Program-made: the position numbers and the translations under genes | Notes under the pieces: model-generated | Database searches by the model: none | Seen by the model: only the letters and a program-made list of their open reading frames with translations | What the model was told of the DNA's origin: nothing | Shown: positions 1-6,155 of the stretch, piece by piece | Numbering within the stretch: the first letter of the stretch is position 1 | Layout: each line of letters begins with the position of its first letter | Source: an uncultured Victivallales bacterium | GTDB taxonomy: Bacteria > Verrucomicrobiota > Lentisphaeria > Oligosphaerales > JAFGRS01 | DNA: 12,658 bases | Direction: 5' to 3' | Assembly (NCBI GenBank): GCA_903834675.1 | Contig: CAILKC010000305.1 | Coordinates: forward strand, 1 to 12,658

Positions 1-5
1 AGATG

Positions 6-20
6 CGGTGGGCTCCACCG
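6..20 (-). terminator. Short hairpin after the acetyltransferase gene
   Basis: A perfect 6-bp stem (CGGTGG/CCACCG) with a 3-nt loop lies 14 nt beyond the acetyltransferase stop codon on the minus strand. There is no T-run after it, so it is at best a weak or factor-assisted terminator, and in GC-rich DNA it could be chance. Confidence 0.25.
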
Positions 21-34
21 ACGCGCGCCGCCGC

Positions 35-859
35 TCAGACGGCACCCTTGCACCAGTCCAGGAAGGCGGGCTGGAACCAGGCCGCGGGCTCGGCAGTGAG
101 GATCTCGAGAGTCACGTCCACCAAGGGCCGCGTACGCAGAGCGCGCAGGGTCGCCGAGCCGATATGGCCATAGCGCAGCAGGCCGCGTTCGGCGAGTCGA
201 GCCTCCATCTTCTCACTGTCGTAGAAGGGCCAGATGCCCTGCCGGTCCATCAGGGTCAGTCCATCGCGCAGCGCTTGCCGCCTGGCTTCGGGAGCTTGCC
301 GGATGACACGTGCGGCATAGCGCGACTCGATGTAGTGCTTCATGGTGCAGACGCGCATAGTCACGCCGATGAAGCAGTAGAGCGCATCCCCCTGGTACAG
401 GCGCCCCCAAGGGCTGGCATCGGCAAAGGCCTTGTAGTTCCAGGGCGAGGGGGATTCGCCCCCTTCCCCGTGCTGGGCGGTCAAGGCCTCGGCGCCAGGG
501 CCAATGGCGCTGACCGAGTGGGAGAAGTGATTGCTGCGCAGGCTGCGCGGGTCGGTGCGCATGGCCTCGGAAAGAGCCCCGACGTAGGAGGGCGAGTTCT
601 TGAGGTCGAAATCCTCTGGGCGCCGGGGTGGATCGGCGGGGCAGAACCAGAGGGTAGGCATGGCCACGGTGCCGCCGGGCGCCACGGCGTGGAGTGCCCC
701 ATCGATGACGGTGCTGGGGCCGTCCACGACGCGGCCCATGCTGCTGAGCGAGCCGTGGTAGAGGAGCAGGTCTCCGGCTCTCGCCCCCACGGACACGAAA
801 GCACGGCTGACGTGCTCAGCGGTGACCTGGATCTCCGGATCGCCTTTTTCGGGTATCAT
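35..859 (-). CDS. AAC(3)-family N-acetyltransferase (aminoglycoside 3-N-acetyltransferase-like)
   Basis: This 274-residue protein belongs to the Antibiotic_NAT family, whose members transfer acetyl groups from acetyl-CoA to an amine; the classical substrate is N3 of aminoglycosides. Family landmarks are in order: the N-terminal YHGSLSSMG (34-42), the G-P-S-T-V-I-D-G-A-L stretch (47-56) followed by GGTVAMPTL (62-70), RSNHFSHSVSAIG (108-120), SPWNYKAF (138-145) and H-Y-I-E (175-178), which corresponds to the conserved H..E near the active site. Length matches the family (about 260-290). The ATG at 859 has GGAG 8 nt upstream. The gene stands alone on the minus strand, divergent from the GspF-like gene. 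Many environmental members of this family act on unknown substrates, so resistance cannot be assumed. Family assignment is firm; substrate is unknown. Confidence 0.85.
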   Translation of the reverse strand: MIPEKGDPEIQVTAEHVSRAFVSVGARAGDLLLYHGSLSSMGRVVDGPSTVIDGALHAVAPGGTVAMPTLWFCPADPPRRPEDFDLKNSPSYVGALSEAMRTDPRSLRSNHFSHSVSAIGPGAEALTAQHGEGGESPSPWNYKAFADASPWGRLYQGDALYCFIGVTMRVCTMKHYIESRYAARVIRQAPEARRQALRDGLTLMDRQGIWPFYDSEKMEARLAERGLLRYGHIGSATLRALRTRPLVDVTLEILTAEPAAWFQPAFLDWCKGAV

Positions 860-1042
860 CGCATCGTCTCCGTCAATCCTGTGGCACTGAGACTAGGAGC
901 AGCACCGAGCGGACGTCCCCATTGGCCCGCGACTCGGACGAGTTTAGCGTGCCGGTGACGGGCGTCAAGGTGGCGCTGACCGGAACGCCACGGTACAGTC
1001 GGGCCCGGACGGCTGGGTCTGCCGCCGCAGGAACCCTCGGCT

Positions 1043-2020
1043 ATGGCATCGCTGAAGCACCGCGTCACATTCTACAACACCCTGGCCACGCTGGAAGAGG
1101 CGGGGGTGCCGCCGTTGCGCGGCTTGCAGCAGCGCATGCCAGGAGCCTTTCAGCGGGGGGCGCGAGAGCTGTTGGTGCGGTTGAAGCAGGGCCTGACGAT
1201 CAGCCAGGCTATGGCGCGTGATCCGGGGTTGTTCTCGAGCCTTGAAGTGAGCCTGGTGCTGGTGGGCGAGACGACGGGACGGCGCGACGTCGTCTACGCG
1301 GCACTGCGGGACTGGTTCCAGTTGGTGGGGCGGCTGCGGGCGCGGGTCATTTCGGCGCTGCTCTATCCGGCGTTCGTGTATCATGCGGCCGCGCTGCTGA
1401 TCCCTTTGATCTCGATCTTCGCCGAGGGGGCGAGCCTGCCAGAGGCGGCCACCCGAGCGGGGCTGATGCTGGCGGCGCCGTGGGTCTGCTGGTTGGCGGT
1501 GCGGGCCCTGGCGCCGGGGCTGGCCGGGGCTCCGGGGGTGGGGCGAATACTGCTGGCGGTACCGGTGCTGGGCGGGTTGCTTTTCCGGCTTGACTGTACC
1601 CGCTTCTTTACTGCCCTGGGGCTCTGCCTGCGCGCCGGGGTCGGCATGGCTGCGGGCGTCGAGATCGCGGCTGCGACCTGCCGGAACACCGCGATGCGGC
1701 AACGTTTTGCGGCGATAGCGCGGGTGATGGCAGCCGAGGGGTGCAGCTTTACGGTGGCCCTTGAGCGGGTACTGCTGGCGCTGGACCGAGACACGATGAT
1801 CATGGAGCTGATGCGCACCGGCGAGGAAGCCGGCAAGACCGATGAAGCTGCCGAGCGGGTTGCGAAGGTGTGCCGTGAGGAGGCCGAAGCACGACTGAAC
1901 CAGATTACCGTGCTTGCGCCGAACCTCGCCTATCTCTGCCTGGCGGCCTACATCGGCTATAAGATCGTGTCTTTCTACAGCCTGCACTACGCGCCGGTTA
2001 TGCAGGAGCTGCTGGAGTGA
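1043..2020 (+). CDS. Type II secretion / type IV pilus inner-membrane platform protein, GspF/PilC-like
   Basis: The 325-residue protein has two T2SSF domains. The first spans about residues 6-125 and has the GE..G signature at 75-79 (V-G-E-T-T-G); the second spans about 185-310 with G-E-E-A-G at 260-264. Hydrophobic segments lie at about 102-125, 140-160 and 288-311, the usual arrangement for an inner-membrane platform that couples the assembly ATPase to pseudopilin export. Family members are usually near 400 residues. This one starts directly in the first T2SSF domain and lacks the roughly 70-residue N-terminal cytoplasmic part. An in-frame stop at 977-979 and no better start codon support the ATG at 1043, which has AGGA 10 nt upstream. 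No secretion ATPase, pseudopilin or secretin lies nearby, so it is an orphan in this window. Its last 4 bases overlap the next gene, implying co-transcription. Confidence 0.87.
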   Translation: MASLKHRVTFYNTLATLEEAGVPPLRGLQQRMPGAFQRGARELLVRLKQGLTISQAMARDPGLFSSLEVSLVLVGETTGRRDVVYAALRDWFQLVGRLRARVISALLYPAFVYHAAALLIPLISIFAEGASLPEAATRAGLMLAAPWVCWLAVRALAPGLAGAPGVGRILLAVPVLGGLLFRLDCTRFFTALGLCLRAGVGMAAGVEIAAATCRNTAMRQRFAAIARVMAAEGCSFTVALERVLLALDRDTMIMELMRTGEEAGKTDEAAERVAKVCREEAEARLNQITVLAPNLAYLCLAAYIGYKIVSFYSLHYAPVMQELLE

Positions 2021-3150
2021 GAACACCTGCGGCAGAGCCCCTCGGGAATCGTCTGGAGGCCCGCTCCCGGACCCCTGGAATCTACCTGCTGACCGTACGA
2101 CTGCCGCAGGCAGCGTCGTGGCGCCAGGGCAACGCTCAGGCAGAGCTGCGAGCCGGTTGGTACGTCTACACAGGCAGTGCCATGGGGGGCCTCGCGGGTC
2201 GGCTGGGCCGACATCTGCGGACCTCAAGCGTGCGGCACTGGCACGTGGATCACCTCCTGAACGCAGGCCGGGTGGTGGATGTGCAGGCGCTTCCTGGTCA
2301 TGAGCGGGCCGAGGAATGCCGGTTGGCGGCAAGGGTCCGCGCTTGGCGCGGTGCCGAACCGGTGCCGGGGTTTGGAGCGGGAGACTGCCGTTGCGGCTCG
2401 CACCTGTGTCGCTTCGACCGCCGTCCAGGAAGCTCAGCGCGCGCCGAGGCCGTGATCGAGCGCCTGCCGGGCTTGTTGGGGGCGCTGTCCGAGCTCTATG
2501 TGGACTACACGGCTCAGGGTCGTGATCCCTTCCGCACGCTGGTCACCTGTGCGCTGTCCCTGCGCACGCGCGATCCGGTCACTGCGGTCGCCGCCGAGCG
2601 GCTCTTGGCACGCTGGCAGAGCCCCGCGGATCTGGCGCAGGCGGCCGTGGGCGAAGTGGCGGACTGTATCCGTTCCGTGGGGATGTACCGCCAGAAGGCC
2701 CAGCGCCTGGTGGAATTGTCCGGTCAGCTCGAGGCGGAGCACGGCGGCAGAGTGCCAGACGACCTCGACAAACTGCTGGCCCTCTCCGGCGTTGGGCGTA
2801 AGACGGCGAACCTGGTGCTGTCGTTCGCCTTCCAGCGGGAGGCCATCTGCGTGGACACACATGTGCATCGTCTGTGCAACCGCTGGGGGCTGGTTCGCAC
2901 CGCGACGCCGACGGCGACGGAGGCTGAGCTGGGCGCGGTGTTGCCGCGGGCGTACTGGGGACGTCTTAACCCCTATCTTGTGCAGCACGGTCAGCAGGTG
3001 TGCCTGCCCCGCCGACCACGATGCAGCCGCTGTCCGCTGGCCCTCGTCGGCTGTGGCTATGCCGCGCTCCGGGCCGAGCGTGGGTTGCTGGGCGGGATGC
3101 AGGGCGCGCCGCCGCACCCTTGCCTGGGAGATGAACTGCCGGCGGCCTGA
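2017..3150 (+). CDS. nth: Fusion protein: DUF123 (GIY-YIG-like) domain + endonuclease III (HhH-GPD DNA glycosylase/AP lyase)
   Basis: This 377-residue protein has two parts. Residues about 20-133 match DUF123 (GIY-YIG-related): G-W-Y-V-Y-T-G-S-A (47-55), H-W-H-V-D-H-L-L (74-81) and a C-terminal D-C-R-C-G-S-H-L motif (123-130). Residues about 145-350 are endonuclease III, which removes oxidised pyrimidines and cleaves the abasic site in base-excision repair. The helix-hairpin-helix LSGVGRKTA (256-264) carries the catalytic lysine K262, and VDTHVHR (279-285) carries D280. A [4Fe-4S] cluster motif follows with C329, C336, C339 and C346. The last cysteine spacing is six residues, not the five of E. 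coli Nth. The GTG start at 2017 overlaps the upstream stop and has AGGAG 8 nt away (2004-2008). DUF123 is known to occur fused to endonuclease III in archaea and some bacteria; its role in the fusion is not established. Confidence 0.88.
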   Translation: MRTPAAEPLGNRLEARSRTPGIYLLTVRLPQAASWRQGNAQAELRAGWYVYTGSAMGGLAGRLGRHLRTSSVRHWHVDHLLNAGRVVDVQALPGHERAEECRLAARVRAWRGAEPVPGFGAGDCRCGSHLCRFDRRPGSSARAEAVIERLPGLLGALSELYVDYTAQGRDPFRTLVTCALSLRTRDPVTAVAAERLLARWQSPADLAQAAVGEVADCIRSVGMYRQKAQRLVELSGQLEAEHGGRVPDDLDKLLALSGVGRKTANLVLSFAFQREAICVDTHVHRLCNRWGLVRTATPTATEAELGAVLPRAYWGRLNPYLVQHGQQVCLPRRPRCSRCPLALVGCGYAALRAERGLLGGMQGAPPHPCLGDELPAA

Positions 3151-3178
3151 CCCTGGCCGCCGCGCTCCCCGGCCAGGG
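3151..3178 (+). terminator. Stem-loop directly after the endonuclease III stop
   Basis: A perfect 8-bp stem (CCCTGGCC, 3151-3158, with GGCCAGGG, 3171-3178) and a 12-nt loop begins at the first base after the TGA of the preceding gene. Position and stability fit transcription termination or 3'-end protection. No T-run follows, so classic intrinsic termination is uncertain. Confidence 0.4.
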
Positions 3179-3334
3179 CGGCGTCGAGAGCCGAAGCGGC
3201 TTCGTGTGGAGTCAGGTTCCTGCAGGACCTCGAGGTCAGGGCTAAGGTTGGCGAGGCCCTGTAAAAGCCTCAAGCAGCACGGAGCGGCCCTTCCATGCAT
3301 CAATACAGAGCGTTAGCACGGAGATAGCACGGGC

Positions 3335-4471
3335 GTGGACCCTTTCCAGGACACAGAGGTCGAGCAGGCAAGGCAGAACGGCGGCGTGGTGGCGCTCGGC
3401 GGCGGGCGGCGGGTGTTGCTGCCGCGGGTCTTCGGGTTCTGCGGCGGCGTGGTCCATGCGTTGGCGCAACTGCGGCGTTGCCTGGATGCGGCGACCGGGC
3501 GGCCGGTACGTCTCCTGGGGCCGGTGATTCACAACGACACGGTGAACGACCACTTTCGCCGACAGGGCGCGAGCATCATGGCCGAAGCGGACATTCCGGA
3601 GTTTCTGCGTCTGGGCAGCCGGGACGACGTCGTGGTCATTCCCGCTTTCGGCCTGCCGATTGAGCTGGAACGGCTGGTGCGGCAGAAGTATCCGGTTGCT
3701 CAGATCGTCGACACGACCTGCCGCGACGTGCGGGCCGTCTGGAAGTTCATGGAGTCGCTGCCGGGTCAGGACTGGACCATTCTGGTGCATGGTAAAGCGG
3801 ATCATCCCGAGACGAGGGCGACGTTGTCGCGGGCGCTGCTACGTGCCTCGCGAGTGGTGGTCGTGCCCACGGTGGCCTGGGGTGAGAGGGTGTGTCGGGC
3901 CGTGCGGAGTGGCTCCTGGGAGGATTATCCACTGGGCCTGGTCCATGAGGAAGGTGCCGCGCCGACGGCGGCCGGACCGGTGGCGCTGGTCAACCAGACC
4001 ACCATGTTGCACGGCGAAACCTTGGCGCTGGGGGCGGGGGTCCAGGAGGCGTGCCTTCAGGCGGGTCGCCACGGTCGACTGGCGGATACGGTGTGCCGGG
4101 CCAGCCAGGATAGGCAGGATGCAGCCCTGGAGGTCTGCCGGCAGGCTCCAGACGTGGTGCTGGTGGTGGGCGGCTTCGGCAGCAGCAACACCGCACAGCT
4201 CTATCGCTTGGCGAGCGCCAGCGGTTCGGCCTACCTGGTGCAGGATGTCGCGGCGCTGGAAGTGGAGCGGATCAGGCACTGGGTCCCGGACTCAGGCCAG
4301 AGGTGCGCCAGCCCCTGGCTGCCAGAGGGCTGGACTACGGTAGGGATTCTCGCGGGTGCGTCGTGCCCGGCGACAGACATCGGCAACGTCATCCGCTGGT
4401 TTCAGCGGCACGAAGCGACAGCAGCAAAGGCCAAGGTGAAAGACGGGCGCGCTAGCAACGACCCGGGATGA
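3335..4471 (+). CDS. ispH: 4-hydroxy-3-methylbut-2-enyl diphosphate reductase (IspH/LytB), cyanobacterial/plant type
   Basis: IspH is the last enzyme of the MEP isoprenoid pathway and reduces HMBPP to IPP and DMAPP at an iron-sulfur cluster. The three cluster cysteines are visible: C36 in GFCGGV, C129 in VDTTC and C254 in DTVC. Also present are H66 (VIHND), H157-E159 (DHPET), NQTT (220-223), GGFGSSNT (279-286) and GASCP (341-345). The segment VVIPAFGLP (100-108) replaces the AHG of E. coli-type enzymes. This, with VDTTC..V..VW, HGK and the RQDA after the third cysteine, is typical of the cyanobacterial and plant subclass. Length 378 fits that class. The GTG at 3335 has GGAG 11 nt upstream (3320-3323). 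The first 26 residues look poorly conserved, so a later GTG, for example codon 18 or 27, is possible. The gene sits alone between a hairpin and the tRNA genes. Confidence 0.9.
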   Translation: MDPFQDTEVEQARQNGGVVALGGGRRVLLPRVFGFCGGVVHALAQLRRCLDAATGRPVRLLGPVIHNDTVNDHFRRQGASIMAEADIPEFLRLGSRDDVVVIPAFGLPIELERLVRQKYPVAQIVDTTCRDVRAVWKFMESLPGQDWTILVHGKADHPETRATLSRALLRASRVVVVPTVAWGERVCRAVRSGSWEDYPLGLVHEEGAAPTAAGPVALVNQTTMLHGETLALGAGVQEACLQAGRHGRLADTVCRASQDRQDAALEVCRQAPDVVLVVGGFGSSNTAQLYRLASASGSAYLVQDVAALEVERIRHWVPDSGQRCASPWLPEGWTTVGILAGASCPATDIGNVIRWFQRHEATAAKAKVKDGRASNDPG

Positions 4472-4497
4472 ACTCCCCCGCGAGGTAGACGGAAGAG

Positions 4498-4574
4498 TGG
4501 CGGGAGCGACGAGACTCGAACTCGCGACCTCCGACGTGACAGGCCGGCGCTCTAACCAATTGAGCTACGCCCCC
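4498..4574 (-). tRNA. tRNA-Asp (GTC), second copy in transcription order
   Basis: The 77-nt gene, with encoded CCA (4498-4500), folds as a standard cloverleaf. The acceptor arm GGGGGCG pairs with CGCTCCC with one G-T pair, the D arm reads TAGCTCAATTGGTTAGAGC, and the anticodon loop CTGTCAC gives anticodon GTC. The T arm contains GTTCGAGTC and the discriminator base is G, as expected for tRNA-Asp. It is identical to the copy 36 bp upstream and probably shares its transcript. Confidence 0.97.
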
Positions 4575-4610
4575 GCATGGCATACCGTCTGGCAGCATGA
4601 AAACAGAGAA

Positions 4611-4687
4611 TGGCGGGAGCGACGAGACTCGAACTCGCGACCTCCGACGTGACAGGCCGGCGCTCTAACCAATTGAGCTACGCCCCC
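4611..4687 (-). tRNA. tRNA-Asp (GTC), first copy in transcription order
   Basis: This is an identical 77-nt cloverleaf with anticodon GTC, discriminator G and encoded CCA (4611-4613). It is the promoter-proximal copy. A 36-nt spacer (4575-4610) separates it from the second copy. The two copies share three extra bases before the 5' end (GCA on the plus strand), so the repeated unit is about 80 bp, a recent tandem duplication or one kept identical by gene conversion. Confidence 0.97.
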
Positions 4688-4715
4688 GCAGTTTTCCGTT
4701 TTCAACAGAAGCGTT

Positions 4716-4743
4716 ATCTTAGCGTGTAGCATGGGCATTTCAA
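4716..4743 (-). promoter_or_regulatory. Sigma70-type promoter of the tRNA-Asp pair
   Basis: On the minus strand, TTGAAA (4738-4743) and TAAGAT (4716-4721) are separated by 16 bp, 5/6 and 4/6 matches to the -35 and -10 consensus. Transcription would start near 4709, about 20 nt before the mature 5' end of the first tRNA. The position and the AT-rich surroundings support it. Confidence 0.65.
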
Positions 4744-4853
4744 GAAGTACGTACCGCAAAAAGCGGACCCCGGCCGTTGCGGGTGGGTTAGAGTAGTCCG
4801 GCAAGCAGCTCCCGCGACCGCAGGAATTTGAGCGTCGGGAAGGAAGGCACATC

Positions 4854-5564
4854 GTGAACGACTGGGCACCGGCGGTAAGGCTCTTGACCCGTTTCCGGTC
4901 AGAGGGGACGGGTACGTGGGGCGGGGGGGTCCTGCCATGGTTCGCGGCCGTGGGGGCAGGGACGGGACTGGCGGCGTGGATACTGGTGTGCGTGTGCGTG
5001 TGGTTCGGCGGGCTAAGCGCGGGCGCCGTGCTGGCGGCCCTGGTGGTGTTCGCCTTCGAGGGCTGGGTGACCGGGGGACGCCGCTACGGGGCGGCCGTGC
5101 GTCTTCTGGAGAGTCTTCCGGATGGCTCAGGCGGGCCGGAAACGAGTGCCTATGTGCGCTTGGCGGCATTTCAGGGGCTGATCGTGATGAAGCTCGTGTG
5201 CTACGGCGTGCTGGCCGCCACGGGCCATGGCGCCTGGCTGGTGGTGACGGGTACGGTGAGCGCGGCCGCCGCGGCGCATGGGCTCGGTGAGGAGCACTCG
5301 AGCGAAGCTGACGCGAGTGACCTCTGGCGAGAGTGGGGACATTGGATTGTGGCGTGTGCGGTCGCAGCTGTGGCTGGACGGCTGGCGAACTCGCTACTGC
5401 CAGCGCTGTTTTCGCTGCTGGTATGCCTGCTGCTGCCTGGTGTGCTGACCCCCCTGCTGGGCGCGGAGAGTCGAGAGCCGGGCTCGTTGGCCTGGTTGAG
5501 CCTCGCCGAGGCACTGGCGCTGGTGGTTCTCGGTATCGGTACGCTGGCCGCGTTGGCGACCTGA
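4854..5564 (+). CDS. Polytopic membrane protein, possibly a degenerate CobS-like protein
   Basis: The 236-residue protein is strongly hydrophobic with about five or six membrane segments (roughly 28-50, 53-70, 105-145, 164-200 and 212-235). Its N-terminus (LLTRF, then LPWFAAVGAGTGL, 27-39), the stretch V-R-L-A-A-F-Q-G-L-I-V-M-K (101-113) and the C-terminal order of segments resemble adenosylcobinamide-GDP ribazoletransferase (CobS), the membrane enzyme of late cobalamin synthesis. The acidic D-G-L-A-D-x-x-D-G active-site motif of CobS is absent; the equivalent region reads EGWVTGGRRYGAA (69-81). Either it is a CobS relative without that activity or the likeness is superficial. The GTG start is preceded by GGGAAGGAAGG (4837-4847), a strong ribosome site 6 nt away. 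dut starts 21 bp downstream, so the two are probably co-transcribed. No other cobalamin gene is near. The membrane call is firm; the family is weak. Confidence 0.6.
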   Translation: MNDWAPAVRLLTRFRSEGTGTWGGGVLPWFAAVGAGTGLAAWILVCVCVWFGGLSAGAVLAALVVFAFEGWVTGGRRYGAAVRLLESLPDGSGGPETSAYVRLAAFQGLIVMKLVCYGVLAATGHGAWLVVTGTVSAAAAAHGLGEEHSSEADASDLWREWGHWIVACAVAAVAGRLANSLLPALFSLLVCLLLPGVLTPLLGAESREPGSLAWLSLAEALALVVLGIGTLAALAT

Positions 5565-5585
5565 CTATTTTCATGAGGTGCGAGG

Positions 5586-6026
5586 ATGGCAGTCACGGTA
5601 AGATTCCGCATGCGTCCGGGTGATGAGGACTTGGCGCCAAACAAGGCGCATGCCGACGATGCCGCCTACGACCTGCGGGCGCGCGAAGACGCCGTGCTGC
5701 CGGCCGGGGCTGTCCGCCTGGTGCCCACGGGATTGTTCCTCGAATTGCCCAGTGCTCATGAGGCACAGGTCAGGCCGCGCAGTGGCTTGGCGCTGAAGCG
5801 ATCGATCACGGTGCTGAACTCTCCTGGCACCATTGATGCGGGTTACCGGGGCGAGGTGGGAGTCATCCTCTTCAACGCTGGCGGCGAGGAATTCCGCCTC
5901 GCGCGGGGCGACCGGATTGCGCAGATGGTGATCCAGAAGCTGCCCGAGGTCGAGCTGGTGCAGGTGGACGAACTGACCCTGAGCAACCGCGGCGCCGGTG
6001 GCTTCGGGAGTACGGGCACGAAGTGA
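5586..6026 (+). CDS. dut: dUTP diphosphatase (deoxyuridine 5'-triphosphate nucleotidohydrolase)
   Basis: This is a trimeric-type dUTPase of 146 residues, which hydrolyses dUTP to dUMP and PPi, supplying the thymidylate precursor and keeping uracil out of DNA. All five motifs are present: motif I HADDAAYDLR (22-31), motif II PRSGL (64-68), motif III NSPGTIDAGYRGE (78-90) with catalytic D84 and Y87, motif IV RGDRIAQMV (107-115), and motif V RGAGGFGSTG (135-144), the glycine-rich C-terminal arm that closes over the nucleotide. Length is normal. The ATG at 5586 has a GAGG-containing ribosome site just upstream. It follows the membrane protein gene by 21 bp and converges on the tubulin-like gene. 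Confidence 0.97.
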   Translation: MAVTVRFRMRPGDEDLAPNKAHADDAAYDLRAREDAVLPAGAVRLVPTGLFLELPSAHEAQVRPRSGLALKRSITVLNSPGTIDAGYRGEVGVILFNAGGEEFRLARGDRIAQMVIQKLPEVELVQVDELTLSNRGAGGFGSTGTK

Positions 6027-6084
6027 ACTCGGCCCGTCCCTGGGGGCCGGTAGAGTAGGGTTGGTAGAGGCGCTGGCAGAGCCT

Positions 6085-6108
6085 GCCGAACGCCGCGCGC
6101 GGTTCGGC
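6085..6108. terminator. Hairpin between convergent dut and tubulin-like gene
   Basis: A perfect 7-bp stem (GCCGAAC, 6085-6091, with GTTCGGC, 6102-6108) and a 10-nt GC-rich loop lies in the middle of the 129-bp convergent gap. A second 6-bp stem (CGGCCC/GGGCCG, 6030-6049) follows the dut stop closely. Neither has a clear T-run. The position would suit a bidirectional terminator, but evidence is limited to the symmetry. Confidence 0.35.
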
Positions 6109-6155
6109 CCTTGTGCCGCGCCAGCGGCCGTGCCCGAGATCCCGGAACGAGACTT

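Noticed and set aside
965..2332. Long minus-strand ORF opposite the GspF and endonuclease genes
   Set aside because: It is a GC-rich antisense shadow, with low-complexity R/P/Q-rich text, opposite two recognised genes.
3632..3660. IspH defect, because the AHG histidine is missing
   Set aside because: The PAFG form is normal for the cyanobacterial/plant class, and all three cluster cysteines are intact.
4565..4852. Minus-strand ORF with GVAQLVRAPACHVGGREFESRRSRH-like text
   Set aside because: It is translation through the tRNA-Asp gene; this is a well-known false protein produced by tRNA sequences.
4744..4853. Cobalamin riboswitch before the CobS-like gene
   Set aside because: I could not find the conserved core, and the leader is short for that class.
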